Part shown: positions 26,230-33,661 of the stretch, piece by piece
Numbering within the stretch: the stretch's first letter is position 1
How the letters are laid out: each line of letters starts with the position of its first letter
Source of the DNA: Verrucomicrobiaceae bacterium
Lineage (GTDB): Bacteria; Verrucomicrobiota; Verrucomicrobiia; Verrucomicrobiales; Akkermansiaceae
Assembly (NCBI GenBank): GCA_027486655.1
Contig: JAIXOR010000051.1
Location: forward strand, 62,001 to 126,000
Length of the DNA stretch: 64,000 nt
Direction: 5' to 3'
The notes under the pieces: generated by a model
The model's input: the letters and a program-made list of their open reading frames with translations, nothing else
Told to the model about the DNA's origin: nothing
The model's database searches: none
Program-made: the position numbers and the translations under genes

Positions 26230-27639
26230 TCATCCGCGCTTCATGTGGTCGATGCCGTAGGGCGCGCGCTGGGCGCGTTGGCGCATGGAGTTGGCGGTGT
26301 CGTCTCCCTCGAAGGCTTCCTTGACGGGGTCCCACTTGAGTTTGCGGCCGAGTTTCATGGCGATCCATCCGGTGATGCAGGCGCTGGTGGAGCGATGGGC
26401 GATCTCGGCGGAGGTCACCGCAGGCTTGCGGGTCTGGATGCTCTGGATCCAGTCGAGGTGGTGGTCGCCATTCGGGCTGGCATGGAGGCGGATTTCCTTT
26501 TCACCGAGCGGGGTGGAAAGGATCTCGGGCTTGCTGGCCTGGAGGGCCTTGGCGGCGGCACCTTTCGGAACGGGATCGGAAGCGGTGACGCGCTCCGCGC
26601 CGCGGGTGACGAAGATCCATCCATCGCTGCCCTCGAAGCGGACGCCATTGGGCAGTTTGTGATCGATGATGACGGTGACGCCGTTGGCATATCCCATCTC
26701 GATGTGGTAGGGGCCGTGGACGTTCCAGAGTCCGGATTTCGGAAACTCGGCGCGGCCTTCGATGGTGAGCGGGCCGGTGAGCTCGGTGTCCATGCCCCAG
26801 TGGGCGATGTCCACGTGGTGGGATCCCCAACCGGTGATCATGCCCAGGCAGTAGTCCTCGATGCGCAGCCAGCCGGGACGCTCGCCGTAGCGGGTCTTGA
26901 GGTCGGCACCCTGGGCGTGGACCCGGTCCTTGGTGTAGGGGGCGTCCGGCGTGCATCCGAGCCACATTTTGTAATCGAGGTTGGAGGGCACGGGAATCAC
27001 CTCGGTGCTGCCGCCGGAAGGATCGCTGGGCAGGCCGATCTTCACGGTATGCAGCTTGCCGATGCGGCCGTTGCGGACCATTTCGCAGGCCATGCGGAAC
27101 TGGGATCCCGAGCGCTGCTGGCTGCCGATCTGGAACATGCGCTTGCGGGCCTGGACCACATCGCTAACGGCACGTCCCTCGGCGATGGTCATGGAAAGCG
27201 GCTTCTGCACGTAAATGTCCTTTCCTAACAAGGCGGCGGCGATGACCGGCTCGGCATGCCAGTGGTCGGGCGTGCTGACCGCGACGGCATCGATGTCCGG
27301 ATGCTGGAGAGCCTCGCGGTAATCCGCATAAGTGGCCACCTTGAGATCGATGTTCTTTTTGCGGTAGTGACCCTCGACGAGTTCCTTGGCATCGGCGAGG
27401 CGCAGCGAGTCGATCTCGCAGACGGCGGTCATGCGGGCTGCGTTCTGCTTGAGAATGCCGGGCATGTCCATGTCCCTGCCGATGCGGCCGCAGCCGATCT
27501 GGAGGATGTTGATTTTGTTAGAAGGAGCATCCGCGCCAAGGACGCGGGACGGGATGATGGTGGGGAATCCGAACGCGGCTCCGGCCAGACCGGAAACACG
27601 GAGGAACTTGCGGCGCGAGGTGGCTTTCATGGATGGCAT
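26230..27639 (-). CDS. Tat-exported Gfo/Idh/MocA family oxidoreductase
   Basis: The 469-residue protein has a clear twin-arginine signal, 'TSRRKFLRVSGLAGAAFG'. The mature part has 'INILQIGCGRIGRDMDMPGI' (NAD(P) site) and 'DAVAVSTPDHWHAEPVIAAALLGKDIYVQKPLS', where the usual E-K-P is Q-K-P. It also has 'GSQQRSGSQFRMACEMVRNG' and 'GMITGWGSHHVDIAHWGMDTE'. It is a second paralogue of the protein at 12092-13429 with a different substrate region, and probably acts on a sugar in the periplasm. The ThuA gene lies 24 bases upstream on the same strand; ThuA and Gfo/Idh proteins commonly pair in disaccharide (3-keto-sugar) metabolism, so an operon is likely. Confidence 0.9.
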   Translation of the reverse strand: MPSMKATSRRKFLRVSGLAGAAFGFPTIIPSRVLGADAPSNKINILQIGCGRIGRDMDMPGILKQNAARMTAVCEIDSLRLADAKELVEGHYRKKNIDLKVATYADYREALQHPDIDAVAVSTPDHWHAEPVIAAALLGKDIYVQKPLSMTIAEGRAVSDVVQARKRMFQIGSQQRSGSQFRMACEMVRNGRIGKLHTVKIGLPSDPSGGSTEVIPVPSNLDYKMWLGCTPDAPYTKDRVHAQGADLKTRYGERPGWLRIEDYCLGMITGWGSHHVDIAHWGMDTELTGPLTIEGRAEFPKSGLWNVHGPYHIEMGYANGVTVIIDHKLPNGVRFEGSDGWIFVTRGAERVTASDPVPKGAAAKALQASKPEILSTPLGEKEIRLHASPNGDHHLDWIQSIQTRKPAVTSAEIAHRSTSACITGWIAMKLGRKLKWDPVKEAFEGDDTANSMRQRAQRAPYGIDHMKRG

Positions 27640-27663
27640 GGGTGTTGGGTTGGATGGAGGAGT

Positions 27664-28422
27664 TCAGTGATCGAGGCCGAGCACCCAGAAGATGCCGCCG
27701 GCGATGTGCTTGCGGAACACGGGGTCCGAGTAACAGGCGATGTCGTGGCCGAGGGCGGTGTAGAAGGAGCGGCCCTTGCCGACCTGGTGACACCATGCGA
27801 GCGGATAGCGGTCGCCCTCGAACTTGAAGGCCCACTTTTCGCGAGGCGGGTTGGGGACGCTTGTCGCGTCCATTTCCAGCAGGACATGGAGGCCCGGCAC
27901 GAGATCGCAGAAGTAGCCTTCGTCCTTCCATGTCCAGACAGCCGGCAACTGGGACGTGGACGGGTGCTTCGGATCGGTGACGATGACGTTGAACTTCTGG
28001 TTGGGCGTGTGCCACTTGAAGGTTCCGCCGAGGATGCGTTTGAAGTCCGGGTTTTTCCGCTCGGACCCGGAGGCCGAGTGGATGCCGACGAAGCCGCCGC
28101 CGCCCTCGATGTAGGCGGTGAAGGCCTTGCTCTGCGCGGGGTCCGAGAAGGCCTCGTTGTTGGAATTCGAGAAGACGACTGCCTTGTATTTGGAAAGCGA
28201 GGCGGCGGTGAATACGGCGGGGTCTTCCGAGGAATCACACTCAACGCCTTTGGCGGCGCAGATCTCCTTCACCGCGGCGATGCTTGCGGGGATGTTGTCA
28301 TGGACGAAGCCCTTGCCGTTGGTGACGTGGTTGCGGGTGTAGATGAGCACGCGATCAGCCGCTCCGGCGGATGACAGGAGCACGGCGGAAGCGAGAAGCA
28401 GGAGGGTGGGTTTGCGGTTCAT
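27664..28422 (-). CDS. Secreted ThuA-domain protein
   Basis: The 252-residue protein has a signal peptide (MNRKPTLLLLASAVLLSSAG) and a ThuA (trehalose-utilisation, class-I amidotransferase-like) fold. Motifs are 'RVLIYTRNHVTNGKGFVHDN', 'YKAVVFSNSNNEAFSD', 'YIEGGGGFVGIHSASG', 'GTFKWH' and 'PLAWCHQVGKGRSFYTALGHD'. ThuA proteins act in oxidation pathways of disaccharides such as trehalose and are frequent in PVC genomes. It is co-directional with, and upstream of, the Gfo/Idh/MocA gene. Confidence 0.9.
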   Translation of the reverse strand: MNRKPTLLLLASAVLLSSAGAADRVLIYTRNHVTNGKGFVHDNIPASIAAVKEICAAKGVECDSSEDPAVFTAASLSKYKAVVFSNSNNEAFSDPAQSKAFTAYIEGGGGFVGIHSASGSERKNPDFKRILGGTFKWHTPNQKFNVIVTDPKHPSTSQLPAVWTWKDEGYFCDLVPGLHVLLEMDATSVPNPPREKWAFKFEGDRYPLAWCHQVGKGRSFYTALGHDIACYSDPVFRKHIAGGIFWVLGLDH

Positions 28423-28586
28423 GATGGGATTACGCCGGCGGATGTGGCATCTATCTCGTGTGGAGGTTCAGATGCGCGGGATGGGTTGCAAATTTCCCCT
28501 GCGGGATTGCACCGGGCGCTCATCGACCCGTTCCGAACGTCGCGACCACCCGTCGTTTTATCACCGTAAACACGGCCGGTGAATGC

Positions 28587-30032
28587 TCAGCGTTTCTTTT
28601 CGATGGCGACCAAAGTGATGTCATCCATCTGGGGTCCTTCTCCAGTGAACTGGCGGAGCTCTTCCTGCATGCGGGAGAGAACCACTTCCGCGCCGAGCGG
28701 AGCGGCAAGCCGGAAGACCTCGGACATGCGCTCCATGCCGAACTCCTCTTCATTGGCATCCACAGCCTCGCGGACGCCGTCGGTGTACAGCAGCACGCAG
28801 TCGCCGGGAAGCAGTTCGATCGTTTGGTCCTTGGTGACGCGCTCGAAGACCGCACCGCCATCCACACCGAGGGCGAGTCCGGGCGAGCGGAGGAGCTCGA
28901 CCTTGCCCGTTTCCTTGCGAAACCAGAGCGCGGGGTCGTGCCCGGCGCGGGCGATGGTGAGGCTGCCATTGGCTTCATCGAGCACCGCATAGGCCATGCT
29001 GATGAACATGTCCTCGCGGATGTCCGGGAAAAGCTGGCGGTTCACGGCGGCGAGCACCTCGGAAGGCGAGAGTTTGCCCGGCGCGACCGAGCGCAGCGAC
29101 GAGCGGCACATGGCCATGAGCAGACCGGCGGGCACGCCCTTGCCGGAAACATCGGCGATGGCGATGCCGAAGCGCCGCTCACCGAGCTGGATGTAGTCGT
29201 AGTAGTCTCCGCTGATGATGCGGGCCGGAAGATTGGTGCCGCTGATGCGGAATCCGGAAACCACGGGATCTTCCTGGGGCAGGAGGATGCGCTGGACCTC
29301 GCGGGCGTTCTGAAGCTCCCCCTCCATCGCGCGTTTTTCGTGGGCCTCGCGGTGGATGCGGGCATTGCCGATGGCGAATGACGATTGCTCCGCGGCCGAG
29401 CGGAAAACCGCGAAGTCGTTTGAGGAAAATCCTCCGTCCTGGTGCTTGCGGGCGACCACCAGCACACCGAGGTCCTTGCCCGCGTGGCGCAGGGGGGAAA
29501 GCAGGGCGGCGACGTCATCCGTGTATCGCGTGAAGGCATCGCGGAAGGAAGGATGGCTCTTCACATCCTCAACGTGGATCGGTTCGCCCACGGCGAGGCA
29601 ATATCCGAGGATGCCCTCGTCCACCGCCACGCGGGAGAGGCGGATGTGGCTTTCCAGCGCACGCGGATCGCGTTCCGCTTTTTTCCGCACCTCGACCGGG
29701 ATGCCGATGAGCGGTGGACAATCCTCCGAGATGTATGAGGGCAGCAGGAAGGTGTTTCCCTGGCCGAGGAAGTAAACCGCACCGCCGCGGGCGTTCACCA
29801 CCTTGTCGATGCCATCGACGATGATGCGGGAGAGCACGGCGGGCGATGGCTCGTTCTCGATGGCCAGCCCGAGATCGTGCAGGAAGGAAAACATGCGCTG
29901 TTCCTCGCCTTCCATGTCGCGGAAGCGCCTGCGGATCCTGCGGTTTCGCTTTCGCTGGTTGCGCAGGGCGAGGACCAGGACGAGCAGCACCAAGGCGGAG
30001 ACGCCGAGAGCGATGGTCGTGGGATCCGGCAT
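28587..30032 (-). CDS. GAF-SpoIIE (PP2C-type) serine phosphatase, membrane anchored
   Basis: The 481-residue protein starts with one hydrophobic segment (about residues 5-23, TIALGVSALVLLVLVLALR), then a basic coiled linker. A GAF domain (about 55-225, 'GLAIENEPSPAVLSRIIVDGIDKVVNARGGAVYFL') follows. The phosphatase is at about 235-480: 'VQRILLPQEDPVVSGFRISG', 'ISGDYYDYIQLGERRFGIAIADVSGKGVPAGLLMAMCRSSLR', 'ARAGHDPALWF', 'LPGDCVLLYTDGVREAVD' and 'MDDITLVAI'; the Asp residues bind metal. It probably dephosphorylates the STAS protein encoded just upstream (42-base gap). A TTG at 30071 would give 13 extra residues. Confidence 0.9.
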   Translation of the reverse strand: MPDPTTIALGVSALVLLVLVLALRNQRKRNRRIRRRFRDMEGEEQRMFSFLHDLGLAIENEPSPAVLSRIIVDGIDKVVNARGGAVYFLGQGNTFLLPSYISEDCPPLIGIPVEVRKKAERDPRALESHIRLSRVAVDEGILGYCLAVGEPIHVEDVKSHPSFRDAFTRYTDDVAALLSPLRHAGKDLGVLVVARKHQDGGFSSNDFAVFRSAAEQSSFAIGNARIHREAHEKRAMEGELQNAREVQRILLPQEDPVVSGFRISGTNLPARIISGDYYDYIQLGERRFGIAIADVSGKGVPAGLLMAMCRSSLRSVAPGKLSPSEVLAAVNRQLFPDIREDMFISMAYAVLDEANGSLTIARAGHDPALWFRKETGKVELLRSPGLALGVDGGAVFERVTKDQTIELLPGDCVLLYTDGVREAVDANEEEFGMERMSEVFRLAAPLGAEVVLSRMQEELRQFTGEGPQMDDITLVAIEKKR

Positions 30033-30074
30033 GTCGCGGAGGAGTGAATACGTCGGAGCCGCCCTTGCCAATTC

Positions 30075-30608
30075 CTAAGACTGCGCGGATTCTCCCGCCG
30101 CCTTCTCTTTCGAGGCGAGATCGTTGCCGAGCATGTTGACCACACCCTCGAACTCGCGGGCGTTTTTGTCATTCATTCCGGAGAGCGTCTGATGGGCTTC
30201 GAGCACGTGACGAGCCCGCTGCACCTGGCCGAGCGCCCCCGCCGCGGGCGGCGCTTGAAGAGCGGCGCGGATCGAGTCCACCTTGCCACGCCAGAGAGAC
30301 GCCGGGGGATCGATCTCCATCAGGAAATCCAGCCCCAGGTCTTCGAGCGAACGTCGGTTGCGGTCGCCGGGTTCCGCGATCTGAAGGGCGCCGCCGCCAT
30401 CGAGTGCGGTGAGGCGGGTGGCGAGCCCGGCGAGCGTGCCCATGAAGGTGGAATCCATGCCGGTGCAGCCGGCCAGATCGACGACGAGAAGTTTCTCGCC
30501 TTGGGCGATGCGCTGGTCTCCGAAGGCCTTCAGCGCCGGGCTGTTCATGAACGATCCCTTGCCGTCACAGCGGATCCAACTGAATCCATCGAAGATTCCG
30601 ACTGTCAT
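30075..30608 (-). CDS. STAS-domain anti-sigma-factor antagonist-like protein
   Basis: The 177-residue protein has an N-terminal STAS domain (about 1-105). Strand 'VGIFDGFSWIRCDGKGSF' precedes 'LLVVDLAGCTGMDSTFMGTLAGLATRL', in which the D-S-T serine is the usual regulatory phosphorylation site of SpoIIAA-type proteins. The C-terminal 70 residues are helical and unusual for a plain STAS protein. It lies directly upstream of the SpoIIE phosphatase gene, which supports a partner-switching module. No anti-sigma kinase of the SpoIIAB type is adjacent. ATG at 30608 is chosen over a TTG at 30632. Confidence 0.83.
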   Translation of the reverse strand: MTVGIFDGFSWIRCDGKGSFMNSPALKAFGDQRIAQGEKLLVVDLAGCTGMDSTFMGTLAGLATRLTALDGGGALQIAEPGDRNRRSLEDLGLDFLMEIDPPASLWRGKVDSIRAALQAPPAAGALGQVQRARHVLEAHQTLSGMNDKNAREFEGVVNMLGNDLASKEKAAGESAQS

Positions 30609-30715
30609 GGGGTTGTCCGAGGTCACAGGCAAGGGTGCGGCGTTCGCTGGGCGAGACTTCGCGAAGCATAAAATCGCAGGACTCTCAGGTCAACCATCCA
30701 TGAGGAAAATTCCGG

Positions 30716-31186
30716 TCATCGCCACAGATAGGACCGGTTTGAGGCGAGTTCGCGTCCGCCGCGCAGCAGGCGGACCTGCCAGGCAAGCACGCGGCCGTTC
30801 TTGAAGAAGTCTTCGCCGACGATGGCAAACGAGGCACTGCCCTGGGTGTCGGTGGCGGGAAACGTGCGTGTCATCCGTTTCACCCGGCTCGCGGATGCCC
30901 CTTGTTGGTATTCAAAGACCACCTCGACCGGGCCCGAGCCTGCGCCGTTGGGATCGTTCCAAAGGACGGTGTAATACTGGCCCAATCGTTGCCGGCGCTC
31001 GGCCATGCTGACCGCCCCGCGCAGCCGGCGTTCCTTTTCCATGCGGACCATCGGCTCCTCCCCTTGATCACGGGTTTGATCCCGGAGTTGGAAAGTCTTC
31101 ACCACAAGCGGGCCGGTGGGACCCGCGCAGGCACCGAGGAGCAGTAGGGCCGCTAGGCTCAGGAGGCGATTCACCCCGGGATTCAA
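30716..31186 (-). CDS. Hypothetical lipoprotein
   Basis: The 156-residue protein has a lipoprotein signal with lipobox LLGAC (Cys about residue 20). The mature part is mixed alpha/beta with 'TDTQGSASFAIVGEDFFKNGRVLAWQVRLLRGGRELASNRSYLWR', which looks like a beta-sandwich end. No known family recognised. It stands alone between the STAS gene and the divergent PhoH gene. Confidence 0.7.
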   Translation of the reverse strand: MNPGVNRLLSLAALLLLGACAGPTGPLVVKTFQLRDQTRDQGEEPMVRMEKERRLRGAVSMAERRQRLGQYYTVLWNDPNGAGSGPVEVVFEYQQGASASRVKRMTRTFPATDTQGSASFAIVGEDFFKNGRVLAWQVRLLRGGRELASNRSYLWR

Positions 31187-31277
31187 TCAGCGCAGGGCAT
31201 GGATTCAAGAAACATCCCTCCCGCCCGCGTTTTTGCCCTTCCCCGTGCGCGGCGATCCTGCAACGAATCGCCCTTGA

Positions 31278-32243
31278 ATGAGCGCCCCAGAGACGGTCGA
31301 AATCAAACTGGACTTTGATACCCCCCAATTCCTGCACGAGTTGTTCGCGAACGATCCGAAACACCTTTCCTATCTGGAAGCGGGCATCGGCGTGAAAGCG
31401 GTCACGCGGGATGGCTGGGTCCTGCTCAGCGGGGAGGCCGAGGCGGTCCGTCGTGCCAGGGCGGTCTTCACGGATCTGGAAAATGCCCGTCGCAAGGGCG
31501 GACGGATCGATGCCAGGGACTTCCGGCTTGCCGTGGATGTCGCCGCACGTGCCGGCGCGGTCGGCTTGAACGATCTGGCGGATGTGAAACTCGTGGGCTC
31601 GCGCGGTCGCAAGCCGGTGTTTCCCAAAACCCCGTCGCAGTTGGACTATGTCCGTGCGATCGAGACCCACGACGTGGTGTTCGGCCTTGGCCCCGCAGGC
31701 ACGGGAAAAACCTATCTGGCGATGGCCATGGGACTCACCCTGCTCAAGCGGCGTGTCATGCAGCGCATCGTGCTGACCCGGCCGGCGGTGGAAGCCGGGG
31801 AGGCCCTCGGATTTCTCCCGGGAGACTTGAGAGAGAAGGTGGCACCCTACCTGAGGCCGCTGTATGACGCCATCCACGACATGCTCGATCCCGAGGAAGG
31901 GCAGCGCTATTTGGAAGAGGGCACCATCGAGATCGCGCCACTGGCCTTCATGCGCGGCCGCACGCTCGCCCGTTCGTTTGTCATTCTCGACGAGGCCCAG
32001 AACACCACGCGCGAACAAATGTTCATGGCTCTCACACGCCTGGGTGATGAGTCGAAAATGGTCGTCACCGGCGATGGATCCCAAGTCGACCTCAAGCCTG
32101 GCGTTCGCTCAGGGCTGGCCGAGGCCGAGCATGCGCTGCAAGGCGTGGAGGGCATCGCATTCCAGCGATTTTCCCAAGCCGACATCATCCGCCACCCGGT
32201 GGTGGGGAGAATCGTGGAAGCCTACGAACGCTACCGCGCTTGA
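31278..32243 (+). CDS. PhoH-family ATPase (YbeZ-like)
   Basis: The 321-residue protein is a PhoH/YbeZ protein. A KH-like N-terminal region (about 10-75) includes 'LFANDPKHLSYLEAGIGVKAVTRDGWVLLSG'. Walker A GPAGTGKT is at residues 138-145 ('FGLGPAGTGKTYLAMAMG'). 'IVLTRPAVEAGEALGFLPGDLREKVAPYLRPLYDAI' is diagnostic for PhoH, and Walker B is 'FVILDEAQNTTREQM'. It probably acts in RNA metabolism or ribosome maturation together with the YbeY RNase, as in other bacteria; ybeY is not in this window. It converges with the next gene, only 6 bases between stops. Confidence 0.92.
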   Translation: MSAPETVEIKLDFDTPQFLHELFANDPKHLSYLEAGIGVKAVTRDGWVLLSGEAEAVRRARAVFTDLENARRKGGRIDARDFRLAVDVAARAGAVGLNDLADVKLVGSRGRKPVFPKTPSQLDYVRAIETHDVVFGLGPAGTGKTYLAMAMGLTLLKRRVMQRIVLTRPAVEAGEALGFLPGDLREKVAPYLRPLYDAIHDMLDPEEGQRYLEEGTIEIAPLAFMRGRTLARSFVILDEAQNTTREQMFMALTRLGDESKMVVTGDGSQVDLKPGVRSGLAEAEHALQGVEGIAFQRFSQADIIRHPVVGRIVEAYERYRA

Positions 32244-32249
32244 AGCGCC

Positions 32250-32930
32250 TCACGGTTCCAGTTTCGGAGCCGCGGGCTGCCCCGGGGCGGCTTGCCCGGC
32301 TCCTTGTTCCGCGGCTTTCTTGAGGTCCTCGTCATTCGGCGGCAGCGGTGCCGGTTCGGTCTTCGGCTCCACCGGCGGGACCGGGAAGGTCTCGGTAGGC
32401 GTGCTCGCCGGGGGCACCGGTGTGGTCGCTGCAGGTGCCTCGGGATCGATCACCGTCGGGATCGCCCCCTCCGGAGGCCTCTCGCCAAGCGGGATGGTCG
32501 GGATGGGTTCACCATATCCCCCCACCGGCGGGTAAACCTGATACTCGCCAGGGTTGGTGGGAGGAGCCATCGCCGCGGCATTCGGATCCTCGATCATCAC
32601 GGCGGGAACAAATCCAACTTCGCCGCTGTCCAGCTCGACCTTCACATAACTGTCGTTCTGAGAGATGACCTTCATCGAGGTGCCCCGCAGCAAAAGCTTG
32701 TCCGCATCGCCCTCACCTTTCGGACGGTTTTTGAAAAACGCGGTGTTGTCGATCGCCGCCCGGACAAACTGCCCGGCCTTGAAATACGTCGGCGTCGCCG
32801 CACTCAGGTTGGAATTCGACCCCGGCGGACGAAGCGGATCGAAGTCACCGCTGGTGAGGGGGCGGTTCAGGCTGTCGCAGGCGGTGAGACTGGCAGCGAT
32901 GGCTGCGCTGAGGACCGAGGCTCGCTTCAT
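32250..32930 (-). CDS. Proline-rich SH3-like lipoprotein
   Basis: The 226-residue protein has a lipoprotein signal (lipobox SLTAC, Cys 18). A central segment 'KGEGDADKLLLRGTSMKVISQNDSYVKVELDSGEVGFVPAVMI' (about residues 70-113) has the pattern of a bacterial SH3 domain. The C-terminal half is a long proline/alanine/threonine-rich tail ('PVPPASTPTETFPVPPVEPKTEPAPLPP'). The layout suggests an envelope lipoprotein with a wall-spanning tail. No enzymatic motif. Confidence 0.75.
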   Translation of the reverse strand: MKRASVLSAAIAASLTACDSLNRPLTSGDFDPLRPPGSNSNLSAATPTYFKAGQFVRAAIDNTAFFKNRPKGEGDADKLLLRGTSMKVISQNDSYVKVELDSGEVGFVPAVMIEDPNAAAMAPPTNPGEYQVYPPVGGYGEPIPTIPLGERPPEGAIPTVIDPEAPAATTPVPPASTPTETFPVPPVEPKTEPAPLPPNDEDLKKAAEQGAGQAAPGQPAAPKLEP

Positions 32931-32985
32931 GGGGTGCGCAAGCTAACACCCGGCCCATTTCGGGTCAATGGCTTTCCCGGCGGGC

Positions 32986-33333
32986 TCAGCTGGCCCCGCG
33001 CAGCACTTCATTGCGATCGTTGAGCAGAAGCGACTTCGGCGCGATGGGCTCGGCCGAGTAGCCGAATGCCATGATGGTCACCCGCTCGCCTGCCTTGATC
33101 AGGTGGGCGGCACCTCCGTTGATCAGGATCTTGCCGGTGCCCGGCTTGCCTTCGAGCACATAGGTTTCCAGGCGCTCGCCCGTGGTAATCGAGGCCACCA
33201 GCACCTTTTCGCCCGGCCAGAAGTCCGCAGCCTGCATGAGATCCAGCGGGATCTCGATGCTTCCTTCGTATTCGACGTCCGCGTCGGTGATCATCGCTCG
33301 ATGCAGCTTGGACTTGAGTTGCTCCCTGAACAT
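32986..33333 (-). CDS. panD: Aspartate 1-decarboxylase (pyruvoyl enzyme)
   Basis: The 115-residue protein is the PanD proenzyme, which converts L-aspartate to beta-alanine for pantothenate and CoA synthesis. The start is 'MFREQLKSKLHRAMITDADVEYEGSIEIP'. The G-S pair in 'EYEGSIEIP' is the self-cleavage site that forms the pyruvoyl group. The later 'YVLEGKPGTGKILINGGAAHLIKAGERVTIMAFG' is the conserved beta-barrel core. The ATG at 33333 gives the exact family N-terminus; the frame is open upstream but unrelated. No other pan genes are visible. Confidence 0.95.
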   Translation of the reverse strand: MFREQLKSKLHRAMITDADVEYEGSIEIPLDLMQAADFWPGEKVLVASITTGERLETYVLEGKPGTGKILINGGAAHLIKAGERVTIMAFGYSAEPIAPKSLLLNDRNEVLRGAS

Positions 33334-33494
33334 GCGCGGCAGGGAAAACCCGGGCATCCCCCTCGTCAAGCGGCAAGCGGTGCGGGTGAGCCAAGGCTCG
33401 CATTTCCTCCGCATCCCCTCTGATCGGGGCAAGCGGCCTTGCACTCGTGCGATCCACTCATTACCACCGCCCTGCCGGTCACAAGCCGGCTCCC

Positions 33495-33620
33495 CCCAGG
33501 AAGCCCTTCGCAGGGGCAGTCAATAGATGGGGAAGCTGGTGAAATTCCAGCGCGGTATCGCCACTGTGACTCCGGAGCGCGCAAGCCCTGCGGACAGCCA
33601 GATCGCCAGCCCGAGGGGAT
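33495..33620 (+). promoter_or_regulatory. Cobalamin (B12) riboswitch
   Basis: The leader contains the conserved core of adenosylcobalamin riboswitches: GGGGAAGCTGGTGAAATTCC (33529-33548), the invariant GCCACTGT (33560-33567), and a B12-box-like AGCCAGATCGCCAGCC (33596-33611). It ends about 45 bases before the start of a BtuB-like receptor, the classic target. Exact 5' and 3' limits are approximate. It presumably turns the transporter off when B12 is plentiful. Confidence 0.85.
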
Positions 33621-33661
33621 GTTCCAAACGCCTGCGAATCACAGGCTTTGAAATCCGATAC

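Noticed and set aside
31068-32084. 338-codon minus-strand reading frame
   Set aside because: Antisense to the phoH gene, which has Walker motifs.
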